A DNA stretch of 64,000 nucleotides from Anaerolinea sp. (GCA_013822275.1 PNKC01000004.1:25565-89564); one strand, 5' to 3'. Positions 16,359 to 26,386 are shown, counted from the first letter of the stretch. Translations and numbers: made by a program. Notes: a model not told the origin generated them from the letters alone.

Positions 16359-19300
16359 ATGCCGGCCAACCTTCTTCTCGTTCCCTACGGTCCGGAAGCC
16401 ACCGGCGCACTCCGTTCAGCGATCGCCTCCGCTCAAGCCGGTGACCCTCTCGCTCCGGTGACGGTGGCAGTGCCTTCCAACTACGCTGGCCTCGCGCTTC
16501 GCCGCCAACTGGCGCGGGAGGGGGCGCTCCTCAACGTCCGTTTCCTCGTCCTTCCGCGTGTGGCCGAGTTGTTGGGGGCGCCTTCGCTCGCCGCGGCCGG
16601 CAAACGCCCCCTCACACCGTGGCTCCGGGCGGAGGCCGTCCGCGCCGCCCTGGCAGATCACATTCAGGTAAATCCGGCGAGCATGTTCGCCTCCATCGGC
16701 GACCACCTCGCGACCGAAGTCAGCCTCGATGCGACCTTCCGCGATCTCCGCGAGGCGGGCGAACCCGTCCTCGAACGGATCGCTACGTCTGGGACGCGCG
16801 CGCGGGAGGTTGTTTCCCTCTTCCGGCGCTACCGCCAGGTCACGGCGGGGGGTTACTACGACTCCCCGGACCTCGCGGCGGCTGCCGCCGGGGCCGTGGA
16901 CGCCGGCTCGCCGACACTCCGGGACATTGGCCACGTCGTCCTCTACCTGCCTCGGGCCCTCTCCGAATCCGAAGCCACGCTCATCGACGCGCTGGCAGAC
17001 CGTGGCCTGGCCACCGTCATCCTCGGCGTGACCGGAAGTTCGCCCGCGGATGCCGCCTCGCGCCGGATGGAGGCGCGCCTCAGCCGCGGCGTGGTCCGCC
17101 CCGCCCTCTTCACTGCCGCGGAGCCGCCCATCGCCACGCACGTCGTTGCGGTAACTGACACCCATGAAGAGGTGCGCATGGTTGCCCGCCTGGTCATGCA
17201 GCGCCTCAGGAGCGGCACGCCGCTCTACCGGATGGCCGTCCTCTACCCCGTCCCGGAAAAGTACGCCGCCGCGGTCCATGAGCAGTTCCAGGCGTCGGCC
17301 ATCCCGCACAACGGTCCGTCCGTGGTCACCCTCGCCCAATGCATCGCCGGCCGCTTCCTGCTCGCCATGATCGAACTGGAGGAATCTGGCTATCGCCGCG
17401 ACGCTGTGATGGACTGGCTCACCTCCGCGCCGGTCATCGAACCTGGCCATGGTCACGTTCCCACTGGTTGGTGGGACACAATCTCCCGCGCTGCCGGCGT
17501 TGTGGCCGGTCCGGAGCAGTGGGCACAGCGGCTCGCCACCTATGAGCGGGCTCTGAAGGAGCGCCAGACCAGTGCGGAGCGCCCGCTCTCCGACGGCCAG
17601 CAACGCCGGGTCGCGAACGAACTGACCCAGGTCCGCAGGCTGAGGGACTTCATCCACGGCCTTGCCACTGATCTGGCCGCGCCCGGGCGGTCGACCTGGA
17701 AGGACCACGGGGAGTGGGCGCGCGGCCTGCTCAAACGCTACCTGGGGCACCCGGATGACCTATCCGGCGGCCTGGCCCGCGAGCACCAGGAGGCCGAGCG
17801 GGCTGCCTACGAGCAGGTGCTCGAACAGCTTGCTAATCTCGAAGCGCTCGACGTCATCGCCGCCCGTGCCGGTGGCGCCCGGACGATCTCCTCCGCCACC
17901 TTCATGCGCGCGCTCGATCAACTGCTCCAATCGGCGGGGCCGCGCGTCGAGAACTTCGGAACCGGCGTCTTCACCGCGGCCATCAGCCACGCGGCGGGCA
18001 TGGAGTTCGATACCGTCTTCATCTTGGGCATGGTCGAAGGCCAGGCGCCCGCCATCGGCCGCGATGACCCGCTCCTCCCGGACCGTGAACGGGAGGCCGC
18101 CGGCCCTTCCCTGCCCCTGCGCGCGTCGCGGCGCGACGAAGAAACGCGCAACTATCTCGCCGCCCTCGCCACCGCCCGCGAGCGTTTCCTCCTCTTCCCT
18201 GCCGCGGACCTCGGCGGCCAGCAGAAACATCTCCCGTCGCGCTGGCTGCTGGAATCCGCTACCCGCCTGAGCGGCGCCACGACCACACTCGGGACGAAGG
18301 AGTTTCTCGCGCTCCCGCCCGCCACCTGGCTCACGCGCGTCCCTTCGTTCCAGGCCGCCCTCGACAGCACACTCGAACCGGCCCTCGCCCAGGAGTACGA
18401 CCTCCGCAATCTCACTCGCGGCGGCGATCCTGCGCGCTACCCGCTCGCGCTCGCGGAACCATCCATCGGCCGAGGGATCGAAGCCATACGCTACCGGGGG
18501 GTGGCAGCCGTCACGCGATTCGACGGCTTCATCGGCCCGCGTCCCGAGCTGCGCCCGTCCACCACCCACCCGGCCTCGCCAACCGCTCTCCAGACCTGGG
18601 CGACCTGCCCCTTCAGCTACTTCCTCAAGAATGTCATCCACGTGAGCGAACAGGAAGACCCGGAAGACATCCTCGTCCTCAGCCCGGCTGAGCGCGGCAA
18701 CATCATCCATGCCGCCCTGGACGCCTTCATGAAGAACAACACCGGCTGGCGCGGCCCCTGGACGCCAGCCCATCTCCAGTCGTTGCTCGATATCGCCGGC
18801 CGCCTCTGCGATGCGGCCGAAGCGGAGGGCATCACCGGCAAACCCCTCCTCTGGAAACTCGAACGGGACCGCATCAAACGCGACCTGGAGGGGTTCCTGG
18901 AGAAGGACGCCGAGCGCTCCGCCGCGACCGGTTTCTATTTTCTCGCGGGCGAGCACTCCTTCGGCGGTGCCGGCGCCCCCAACCCCCCTGTCGAAGTCGC
19001 GCTCAATGACGGCACGGCCATCGCCTTCCGGGGACGCATCGACCGCGTGGACCAGCGGGCGGACGGCGCCCTGGCCGTCTACGACTACAAGACGGGCGGG
19101 ACGTCTTCGTACCGGGGCATGGACGCCGACCCCACGAAAGGCGGCCAACTGCTGCAACTCCCCGTCTACGCCCTCGCCGCCAGCCAGGCGTTCCCCGGCG
19201 GACGGGCGGGCGTGGATGCCAACTACTGGTTCGTTACCCGGCGCGCTGGCTATGAGCCCATCGGGAGTTTCATCGCCGATGATGACCTGGCCGCGTTCCG

Positions 19301-19535
19301 CGCACAGCTCCAGCTCATCGCCACCGGCATCGCGGACGGGCTCTTCATCGCGAACCCCGGCAAGCTGGACGGGCGCCCGGGCGGCAGCCCCAACCAGAAC
19401 TGCCGCTACTGCCCCTACGACCGCCTTTGTGCCCAGGACCGAAGACGTGCCTGGGAGCGGAAGCAAGCCGACCATGCCGTGGCGCCCTACCGCGCCCTCA
19501 CGGCGACGATTGGAGATGCGGATGCAGCCCACTGA
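16359..19535 (+). CDS. addB: AddB-like subunit of an AddAB helicase-nuclease (Fe-S PD-(D/E)XK nuclease)
   Basis: A 1058-residue protein. Its N-terminal domain resembles an inactive helicase (VTVAVPSNYAGLALRR; no proper Walker A). The C-terminal nuclease has GRIDRVD (about 891-897) and VYDYKTG (about 907-913). Its Fe-S cysteines are a lone one in ATCPFSYFL (about 748) and three in CRYCPYDRLC (about 1014-1023), the classic AddB cluster arrangement. The complex resects double-strand breaks for RecA loading. The addA gene overlaps the end by 14 bases. Confidence 0.85.
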   Translation: MPANLLLVPYGPEATGALRSAIASAQAGDPLAPVTVAVPSNYAGLALRRQLAREGALLNVRFLVLPRVAELLGAPSLAAAGKRPLTPWLRAEAVRAALADHIQVNPASMFASIGDHLATEVSLDATFRDLREAGEPVLERIATSGTRAREVVSLFRRYRQVTAGGYYDSPDLAAAAAGAVDAGSPTLRDIGHVVLYLPRALSESEATLIDALADRGLATVILGVTGSSPADAASRRMEARLSRGVVRPALFTAAEPPIATHVVAVTDTHEEVRMVARLVMQRLRSGTPLYRMAVLYPVPEKYAAAVHEQFQASAIPHNGPSVVTLAQCIAGRFLLAMIELEESGYRRDAVMDWLTSAPVIEPGHGHVPTGWWDTISRAAGVVAGPEQWAQRLATYERALKERQTSAERPLSDGQQRRVANELTQVRRLRDFIHGLATDLAAPGRSTWKDHGEWARGLLKRYLGHPDDLSGGLAREHQEAERAAYEQVLEQLANLEALDVIAARAGGARTISSATFMRALDQLLQSAGPRVENFGTGVFTAAISHAAGMEFDTVFILGMVEGQAPAIGRDDPLLPDREREAAGPSLPLRASRRDEETRNYLAALATARERFLLFPAADLGGQQKHLPSRWLLESATRLSGATTTLGTKEFLALPPATWLTRVPSFQAALDSTLEPALAQEYDLRNLTRGGDPARYPLALAEPSIGRGIEAIRYRGVAAVTRFDGFIGPRPELRPSTTHPASPTALQTWATCPFSYFLKNVIHVSEQEDPEDILVLSPAERGNIIHAALDAFMKNNTGWRGPWTPAHLQSLLDIAGRLCDAAEAEGITGKPLLWKLERDRIKRDLEGFLEKDAERSAATGFYFLAGEHSFGGAGAPNPPVEVALNDGTAIAFRGRIDRVDQRADGALAVYDYKTGGTSSYRGMDADPTKGGQLLQLPVYALAASQAFPGGRAGVDANYWFVTRRAGYEPIGSFIADDDLAAFRAQLQLIATGIADGLFIANPGKLDGRPGGSPNQNCRYCPYDRLCAQDRRRAWERKQADHAVAPYRALTATIGDADAAH

Positions 19536-22500
19536 GATCCTCGCCGACCAGCCCGCCCGAGACCGCATCGCCAACGCCCTCGACCAAACCCTCTTCGTGG
19601 AAGCCAGCGCGGGCACCGGCAAGACCACGGCCCTTGTCGGGCGGGTTGTGAACCTCGTCCTCCACGGCGTCCCCATCCGCCGGATCGCCGCGATCACTTT
19701 CACGGAGGCGGCGGCCGCCGAGCTCAAGGACCGCGTCCGCACCGGACTTGAAAGCTCCCTGGCGACGGCCGCCGTTTCCTCTCCGGCCGCAGTGCGCTGC
19801 CAGGCTGCCCTCAACGACCTCGATGGCGCCGCGATGCAAACGCTCCACGCCTTCGCTCAGCGCATCCTTGCCCTCTATCCGCTGGAAGCCGGGTTGCCTC
19901 CCCAACTGACCATCAGCGACGAGATCCGGGCGGGCATCGACTTCAATGAGGACTGGCAGCAGTTCATGGACCACCTCCTCCGCCTGGACAACGCTGCCCT
20001 CGCCCGCGCTTTCACCCTTGGCCTGGAGGTGAGAAACCTCCGCACCATCGCGCTCGCCTTCGGCCGGAACCTGGACCGCCTCGCCGAGGCACGCTTCGCT
20101 GACGAGCCATTCCAGGTGAACCGGGAGGATCTGCTGCGCGAGCTCGCGGTCGCCGATGAAGAAGTGGTGTCGCGAGGGCTGGAATCCGCCGGCGGACCCC
20201 TCGTCACCCACATCCTCTCGCTCAGGCCGTTGGTCGAGGAACTCGAAACGGCCGGGGGCGACGATCAGTTCCTCTCGCCCCTTGTTGGCCGCTCCGTCAG
20301 CATGCGGAACAGGTCGGAGGACAATCCCATTTGGGACCCCGTCAAGCGACAGCCCGCCGTCAAAAGCCGTGCCCACGCAGCCCTGACCGCCGCCGAGCGT
20401 GAACGGGCCCGCCTCATTGCCGGCGCCCGTACCGAGTGCCTCATCCCCGTCCTCCGCCAGCTCCAGCAGTTCACGCTCGACCGTGCCCGCGAGCGCCGGA
20501 TGCGCGGCACGCTCCACTACGACGACCTCCTGGTCCTCGCCCGCGACCTTCTCCGGACCAACGCCGCCGTCCGCGCGGCCGTCGCCGGGCGCTTCTCCCA
20601 CATCCTCATCGACGAGTTCCAGGACACCGACCCGATCCAGGTGGAAATTGCCGCCCTGCTGGCGGCCAGCACTGACAACGTCGCCGGCCTCGACTGGCAC
20701 CAGATCCCCGTCCACGAGGGGCGCCTGTTCTTTGTCGGTGACCCGAAGCAATCGATCTACCGTTTCCGCCGGGCAGACATCCTCCTCTACCAACAGGCGA
20801 AGGAGCATTTCGGCGGCGAGCTCAGCCTCACGGCGAACTTCCGCTCGCGCTCGCCGATCCTGGATTGGGTGAACAGCATCTTCAGCCGCCTGATCGGGAT
20901 GGAGGCCCAACCGGGCCAGCCGGCCTACCGGCCACTCACCGGTGGCCGCCAGCACCGGGAGAGCGCCGGGCAGGTCGTCCACCTCGTGGGCGGCCCTCTC
21001 GACGGCAACATCGACCAGGTGCGCGAGGTGGAAGCGGACCACCTCGTCTCCCTCATCCAGTCCATCCGCGGCCAGTGGGATGTTGACGACGCGGCCGGCG
21101 GCACGCGAAAAGCCCACCTCAACGACATCGCCATCCTCCTTCCGACGCGCGCTACCTTCAGCGCCATCGAACGCGCCCTCGAGGCGTCCAACGTCCCGTT
21201 CAGGCTGGAGAGCCGCTCCCTGCTTTATCGCACCCAGGAAGTTGTGGACCTCACGAACCTCCTCGCCGCCATTGACGACCCCACAGACGACGTCTCGGTC
21301 GTCGCCGCCCTCCGTTCGCCAGCTTTTGGCTGCGCCGACGACGAGCTCTATGAGTACGCCTGCGCGGGTGGTTCCTGGGACTATACCGGCGCCGTCCCGG
21401 AAGTTGGGCCCGGGCACCCGGTCCCGGCCGCGCTTGCCACGCTCAGGGAACTGCACGGGTCTCGCTGGTGGTTCACGGTCAGTGAAATGGTCGAACGCGT
21501 GATCCGCGAACGAAGGCTCATGGAGATCGCCCTTGCCAACCGGAGGCCGCGCGAAACCTGGCAACGGCTCCGCTTCGTCCAGGACCAGGCGCGGGCTTTC
21601 GAGCAGGCTGGCGGCGCCACTCTCCGACAGTTCGCCGGCTGGCTCCGCACGCAGGCCGATGAGGGCTCTCGCGTGGCCGAATCCGTCGTCCCCGAATCCG
21701 ACGACGACGCCGTTCGCGTCATGACCGTGCATGCCGCCAAGGGCCTGGAGTTTCCCATCGTCCTTCTCGCCGGCCTCAACCGGGACGACACCGACGAGCG
21801 CGGCATCGCCTACTGGCGGGAGGGTTCGGCCACCCCCGAAGTCCGCGTTGGCAGCCTGGCTGCCGGCTATTTCCAGACCGCCGGCTTTGACGACGCCCGT
21901 GCCGGCGAAAAACTCATGGGTGAACTGGAGGACTACCGCCTCTACTACGTCGCGGCCACTCGGGCCCGCGATCACCTGGTTGTCAGTCTCCACCACAAAG
22001 CGGGAGGCAAGAGCCACGCTGCCCAGACGTACGCCCTTTGCCAGGCTGCCGGGATGCCGCTGACAACGGTGCCCCCTGTTGCTCCAGCATCCGGACCGCC
22101 CCAGGCAGGGACACCGCCCACCGCTGCGGTATTGGAAGAACGGGCTGCGTGGCTCACGCAGCGTGATGCGCTTCTTCGCGCCAACATGCGCGCCCGGACG
22201 CTCGCCGCGACGGTCATCGCACACGGCCTCGAATTGCCCGGCACGGAAGTCGTCGTGAACGACGAACAGGTCGACGCCGAACAGCCATGGCGCCGCGGGC
22301 GCGCCGGCACCAACCTCGGGCGCGCGGTCCACGCCGTCCTTCAGTCGATCGACCTCGCCACCGGTGAGGGTCTGGCCGCCGCTGCTGCCGCCCAGGCTGT
22401 CGCCGAGGGCGTCCCTGGCCGGGAGCCCGAGATCATTGGTCTGGTCCGCGTCGCCCTCGGCTCCAGGGCCGTGCGCGAGGCTGTGGCCTCGGGACGCTTC

Positions 22501-22830
22501 TGGCGCGAGGTGTACGTGGCTGCCGATATCGACGGCACCGTCATCGAAGGCTTCATCGACCTGCTCTACGAAACGCCCGAGGGCCTCGTCATCGTGGACT
22601 ACAAGACCGACTCCGCCAGGGACGCGCAGGAAGTCAACGCGGCGATGGAGCGCTACACGTCTCAAGGCGCCGCGTACGCACTTGCCCTCCAGCAGGCCAT
22701 GCCCGGCCGGAAGGTGGCGAAGTGCGTTTTCGTCTTCGTCCGCCCGGATATGGAGCCCGCCATAACGGACCTCGCCGCCGCCGTAGCCACGGTGAGGGGT
22801 AGCCTCGCTACGGCTGCTGCCGCGCCTTGA
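19522..22830 (+). CDS. addA: AddA-like UvrD-family helicase with C-terminal nuclease domain
   Basis: A 1102-residue SF1 helicase-nuclease. ATG 19522 is preferred because GGAG lies 6 bases upstream; ATG 19516 is too close to it. The motifs are Walker A ASAGTGKTT (28-36), ITFTEAAAAEL, ILIDEFQDTDPIQ (motif II), GDPKQSIYRFRRAD (III), MTVHAAKGLEFPIV (V) and YYVAATRARDHL (VI). A RecB-type nuclease follows with EGFIDLLYE and VIVDYKTDS. With AddB it forms a dual-nuclease end-resection machine. The 14-bp overlap with addB implies co-translation. Confidence 0.9.
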   Translation: MQPTEILADQPARDRIANALDQTLFVEASAGTGKTTALVGRVVNLVLHGVPIRRIAAITFTEAAAAELKDRVRTGLESSLATAAVSSPAAVRCQAALNDLDGAAMQTLHAFAQRILALYPLEAGLPPQLTISDEIRAGIDFNEDWQQFMDHLLRLDNAALARAFTLGLEVRNLRTIALAFGRNLDRLAEARFADEPFQVNREDLLRELAVADEEVVSRGLESAGGPLVTHILSLRPLVEELETAGGDDQFLSPLVGRSVSMRNRSEDNPIWDPVKRQPAVKSRAHAALTAAERERARLIAGARTECLIPVLRQLQQFTLDRARERRMRGTLHYDDLLVLARDLLRTNAAVRAAVAGRFSHILIDEFQDTDPIQVEIAALLAASTDNVAGLDWHQIPVHEGRLFFVGDPKQSIYRFRRADILLYQQAKEHFGGELSLTANFRSRSPILDWVNSIFSRLIGMEAQPGQPAYRPLTGGRQHRESAGQVVHLVGGPLDGNIDQVREVEADHLVSLIQSIRGQWDVDDAAGGTRKAHLNDIAILLPTRATFSAIERALEASNVPFRLESRSLLYRTQEVVDLTNLLAAIDDPTDDVSVVAALRSPAFGCADDELYEYACAGGSWDYTGAVPEVGPGHPVPAALATLRELHGSRWWFTVSEMVERVIRERRLMEIALANRRPRETWQRLRFVQDQARAFEQAGGATLRQFAGWLRTQADEGSRVAESVVPESDDDAVRVMTVHAAKGLEFPIVLLAGLNRDDTDERGIAYWREGSATPEVRVGSLAAGYFQTAGFDDARAGEKLMGELEDYRLYYVAATRARDHLVVSLHHKAGGKSHAAQTYALCQAAGMPLTTVPPVAPASGPPQAGTPPTAAVLEERAAWLTQRDALLRANMRARTLAATVIAHGLELPGTEVVVNDEQVDAEQPWRRGRAGTNLGRAVHAVLQSIDLATGEGLAAAAAAQAVAEGVPGREPEIIGLVRVALGSRAVREAVASGRFWREVYVAADIDGTVIEGFIDLLYETPEGLVIVDYKTDSARDAQEVNAAMERYTSQGAAYALALQQAMPGRKVAKCVFVFVRPDMEPAITDLAAAVATVRGSLATAAAAP

Positions 22831-23659
22831 GCATCCGTTCGACGATCGGGCTCGGCTTCGGTGGGTGCCAGGTCTTGTACGCCACTTCCAGTGGTACCGG
22901 CCATTCGGCGTCTATGTCCAGGCGGTAGCCCGGCTCCCCGGCTTCCGCCAGCGCCTGGACCGCCCCCCGCGCGACCTTCAGCATCAGGGCGTCGTTGTGG
23001 GGCGTCCCGAAACTGTGCCCAAACGGGAACTCGACGCCGACGATTCGCGACAGGCGGAACTTCTGGGCGAGGTCCGGCACCATCGTGACCGTGACCGTGG
23101 GGATTCCGAGGCTTTCAATCACACGTGCCAGCACGGGCACGTTCCTGCAGCAATCCGGTCAGGCAGGCGCCAGCAGCAGCACGTCTACGGCGCGCTCTTT
23201 CAGGCGGGCGGCGAGTTCGGGCCCCTGGACGTTTCGCCAGTCCTCCAGCCTCCGGTCCTGGTAGCCCATGAACGAGTATGCCTCGTCCGCGAGCCGGCCA
23301 ATCGCGCCTTCCTTCTCCAGCTGGGTGAAGGCCCGGAAGGGCAGCACAACGTCGATGTCTTCCAGCAGGCTGGCGTGGCTGATGTGCAGGTGCGAGCAGC
23401 CAATCTGCTCCTGCCGGACATCCCGCGGGATGACCCGGTAGGTCGGATCGCCCCAGGTTGGCTCTTGCCGCTCGCGCTCCTCGTCGAAACCCTCCTGGCT
23501 GTCCTTCAGGAACACACCAGCGGACGTCATCAGCGCGATCGTGCACTGCTGGACCGGTTTGGGCAGGGGCGTCCAGACAGGCGGTTCGTCGATGGCCGGG
23601 GTCGATTCGTACATCGTCCGCATGGAACGCGGAAGGAACTTGTAGCTGTCGATGGGCAT
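22808..23659 (-). CDS. GrdB-family (glycine/betaine/proline reductase-like) protein, probable selenoprotein with in-frame UGA
   Basis: Reading through TGA 23161-23159 gives one continuous 283-residue protein, with the UGA as codon 167. The N-terminal part (GDPTYRVIPRDVRQE, SHLHISHASLLEDIDVVLPF, SFMGYQ) and C-terminal part (GIPTVTVTMV, FPFGHSFGTPHND) belong to the selenoprotein B (GrdB/PrdB) family. The UGA falls in LLLAPA-U-PDC, where relatives carry UxxC or CxxC. A hairpin suited to a bacterial SECIS lies 23 nt after it. Physiological substrate is unknown; glycine reductase partners are absent from the window. A plain nonsense mutation is the alternative. Confidence 0.75.
23123..23142 (-). 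promoter_or_regulatory. Candidate bacterial SECIS hairpin downstream of the in-frame UGA
   Basis: In the mRNA a perfect 7-bp stem (ACGUGCC/GGCACGU) closes a 6-nt loop CGUGCU. The loop begins 23 nt after the UGA and its second base is G. Published bacterial SECIS models, as I recall them, ask for a short stem, a small apical loop about 16-37 nt after the UGA, and a G in the first two loop bases; this hairpin fits. GGAUU just after the UGA can also pair with AAUCC further down, which may extend the base. Confidence 0.55.
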
Positions 23660-23681
23660 CGGTCGCCTCCTCTCGGCGATT

Positions 23682-25046
23682 CTACTGCTTTCCGAAGATC
23701 ACGCCCGGGTTGAGCAGGTTCGCCGGGTCGAGCGCGGCCTTGATGGCCCGCATCGCCGCGATGTCGCTTTCCGAGCGGGTGAGGTGGAGCCAGCGGGTCT
23801 TCGCCACCCCAATGCCGTGCTCCGCGCTGATGCTTCCGCCAAGCTCCGCAACCAGCCGCAGCACGGCGTCCGTTGCCCTATCGTCGTCCGCCGCCAGGCC
23901 AAGCACGTTGACGTGCAGGTTTCCATCCGCGATATGGCCAAAGAGGATCGGGCGCGCCTCCGGGGCCGCCTTCTTCACGGTCCCACGCACGCAGGCTTCG
24001 AATTCCTCGAGCCTTGGCAGTGGCAGCGCCACGTCCAGCTTGTGCGGCACGCCCTCGGCGTTGATCGACTCCGTATGCCGCTCCCTGTACGCCCAGAGCC
24101 GTGCTCGCTGGGATCGCTCCGAGGCGACCGCGCTCGCCTCGAAACCCCCGGCCGCTTCGAGCGCGCCCACGAGTTCGCCCATCGGGTCATCCCGGGCGGC
24201 GCATTCGAACAGCAGGTAGCAGGGCGCCCGGTCTGGAAAGGGCGCCGGAAGGCCGGTGTGGCGGAGCACCAGGTCGAGACCGTCCGCGAAGAATACCTCG
24301 GCCGCCTCCAGCGAAGGCGCGTGCGCACGTACCACGGACACGACGCCCAGCGCCGCCGCTACGCCGTCGACCGCGAGCAAGGCTGCCGCCCTGCCGGCCA
24401 GTTGCGGGATCAGCCGCAGGCGAGCCCGTGTGACTATCGCCAGCGTCCCTTCGCTCCCGGCAAGCAGTCCGGGGATGTCGTAGCCCGTGTTGTCCTTCGC
24501 GAGGCCCGGCAACCGCCGAATCACGCTGCCGTCCACCCGAGCGGCCTCAATTCCGCCGACCTGCGCCCGCATCGGCCCGTAGCGCAACACGCGGATGCCG
24601 CCGGCGTTCGTCGCGATCATCCCGCCGATCGTGCAACTATCACGCGAGGCCAGGTCCACGCCGAAGTTCCAGCCCGCCGCGCGGATGTGTTCCTGCAGCC
24701 GCGCCAGCGTCACGCCCGCGCCGACCGTGACTTCGCCCGCGACCGCATCCACTTCCCCGAGTGACGAGAGCCGTGAAGAGGAAACCACCACCTCCCCGCC
24801 GCGCGGGACGCCGCCGCCAACCAGGCCCGTGTTTCCGCCCTGCGGCACCACGGGCACGCCCGCCTCGGTGAGGATTCGGAGGGATTCGGCCAGCTCGGCC
24901 GTGTCGCCGGGGCGGACCACAAACCGCGCGTCCCCAGAGTACCGGCGGGTCCAGTCAGTTTCGTAGGACGCCTTCACATCCGCGTCGCGCAGGACGTGCT
25001 CAGGCCCAACGACCCCCGCAACTCTGGCTGCCAGGTGATCCGTCAC
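23682..25046 (-). CDS. FAD-binding oxidase, GlcD/D-lactate dehydrogenase family
   Basis: A 454-residue FAD-linked oxidoreductase (PCMH-type FAD domain plus C-terminal cap). The start is GTG 25046 (VTDHLAARV); sequence further upstream in this frame is antisense to the MFS gene. FAD-binding hallmarks are VVRPGDTAEL, VPQGGNTGLVGGGVP and ASRDSCTIGGMIATNAGG; the C-terminal FGHIADGNLHVN and AEHGIGVAK are family signatures. It should oxidise a 2-hydroxy acid such as D-lactate, glycolate or D-2-hydroxyglutarate. No Fe-S partner (GlcF) is adjacent. It lies 22 bp upstream of the GrdB-like gene, possibly in one transcript. Confidence 0.88.
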   Translation of the reverse strand: MTDHLAARVAGVVGPEHVLRDADVKASYETDWTRRYSGDARFVVRPGDTAELAESLRILTEAGVPVVPQGGNTGLVGGGVPRGGEVVVSSSRLSSLGEVDAVAGEVTVGAGVTLARLQEHIRAAGWNFGVDLASRDSCTIGGMIATNAGGIRVLRYGPMRAQVGGIEAARVDGSVIRRLPGLAKDNTGYDIPGLLAGSEGTLAIVTRARLRLIPQLAGRAAALLAVDGVAAALGVVSVVRAHAPSLEAAEVFFADGLDLVLRHTGLPAPFPDRAPCYLLFECAARDDPMGELVGALEAAGGFEASAVASERSQRARLWAYRERHTESINAEGVPHKLDVALPLPRLEEFEACVRGTVKKAAPEARPILFGHIADGNLHVNVLGLAADDDRATDAVLRLVAELGGSISAEHGIGVAKTRWLHLTRSESDIAAMRAIKAALDPANLLNPGVIFGKQ

Positions 25047-25099
25047 CTCGCGATTCTTGCCCCTCCCTTTCGGGGGCGCAATCGGCGAACGCGCCCGAT

Positions 25100-26386
25100 C
25101 TACCGCAGCTTCGTTACCGGCCGCAGGAACAGCATCGCGGCGACGCCGATGACCATCGCAATGATGGCGCTCACTACAACGGTCGTCTGCGGCCCGAAGG
25201 CGCTCGCCATGAGGCCGGCCTGGGCGTATCCGACCGGCGTGGAGGCCGTGAACGCGAGGCTGTACATGCTCATCACCCTGCCCATCATCGCCCGCTCCGT
25301 ATTCTCCTGGAGCAGCGCCATCGCGAAGTTTATGAAGATCGCGGGGCCAAGCACGCCTGAAACGAACAGCATGATCATGTTCACCGGCAGGCTGCTGCTC
25401 AGCCCGTACAGCATCATGAAGAACCCGCCGAAGAGCACCGAGGAACAGAGCAGCAGCCCTCGCCGCCGCAGCCGGATCACCGTCATCAGCATCGATCCGA
25501 AGACGATCCCCGCGCCAAAGCAGCCCCAGAGGATGCCAACGAACTTGTCGCTCTCCTTGAGCACATCCTCCACGAAGATCACGACGGTCACGCTGAAGGG
25601 GCCCATCAGGAACACGCCGGGGACGGTCCCCAGCGCCAATACACCGGTCAACTGTGGTGAGCGGCGGACGTACCGCAGTCCTTCCACCAGGTCCGCGCGG
25701 ACGTTGCGCCCGGTGGGCACGGGCGCATCGGTCGCGATGCGCGAGAAGAGGAAGGCCGCCGCCGCGAGCATCACCACCTCCGCCCCGAAGGCGAACGTCA
25801 GCCCCGGGCCATCCGCGAGGAAGCCCCCCAGGGTCGGGCCCCCGAACTGGAGCGTGGCCATGAACGCCATCGTCCCCAGGATGACGCCGTTTTGGAGCTG
25901 CGCCGGCTTCAGGATCTGCGGCATCATGCTGGCGCGCGCCGGGTTCGTGAACGCCCCCGCCCCACCAACGATCGCCGCGAGGAAGAAGACGGGCCAGATG
26001 CAGCCGGCATCCATGCCCGCCAACGCCACGTACGCCAGCGAGACGGCCGCCGCCACGCTGTAGGTGCGGACAAGAATCCGCCGCCGCTCCACCCGGTCCG
26101 CGACCACACCACCGAAGAGCGCCAGCGCCGCGCCCGGCAGCGTCTGGCAGATGAGCGCCGCCGCGATGGCAATGGGCCGGGCGTCGTCCGGTACCCGGTC
26201 GCGGATAAAGAGCGGGACCGTGACTGCCTGGATGCCCACGCCGGTGCCCGCCACCACGGATGCCGCCCACCAGTTGCGATAGCCTGCAGTGGCGAAGGGA
26301 TTGCGCGTTTCAATGGTCCCGTCAACGGTCTCGCTGTGGCTCGGCGCGCCGGTGAGAGGCTCGGCCGGGAGTACCTGTTCTGTCAT
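25100..26386 (-). CDS. MFS transporter (EntS/MFS_3-type exporter)
   Basis: A 428-residue protein with about twelve hydrophobic segments. The N-terminal part (RNWWAASVVAGTGVGIQAVTV), the loop with PGAALALFGGVVADRVERRR and the mid-protein ALNA-type helices are typical of the EntS-like DHA3 branch of the major facilitator superfamily, which exports siderophores or drugs. The substrate is unknown. It runs in the same direction as the FAD oxidase, 53 bp upstream of it, so a shared transcript is plausible but not shown. Confidence 0.85.
   Translation of the reverse strand: MTEQVLPAEPLTGAPSHSETVDGTIETRNPFATAGYRNWWAASVVAGTGVGIQAVTVPLFIRDRVPDDARPIAIAAALICQTLPGAALALFGGVVADRVERRRILVRTYSVAAAVSLAYVALAGMDAGCIWPVFFLAAIVGGAGAFTNPARASMMPQILKPAQLQNGVILGTMAFMATLQFGGPTLGGFLADGPGLTFAFGAEVVMLAAAAFLFSRIATDAPVPTGRNVRADLVEGLRYVRRSPQLTGVLALGTVPGVFLMGPFSVTVVIFVEDVLKESDKFVGILWGCFGAGIVFGSMLMTVIRLRRRGLLLCSSVLFGGFFMMLYGLSSSLPVNMIMLFVSGVLGPAIFINFAMALLQENTERAMMGRVMSMYSLAFTASTPVGYAQAGLMASAFGPQTTVVVSAIIAMVIGVAAMLFLRPVTKLR

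Noticed and set aside
18811..19515. Extension of the AddA frame into the AddB nuclease domain
   Set aside because: AddB carries its essential nuclease and Fe-S motifs here; AddA similarity starts at 19522.
25047..26270. Extension of the FAD oxidase frame over the MFS gene
   Set aside because: The MFS protein in the other frame has clear membrane helices and family motifs; the extension has none.
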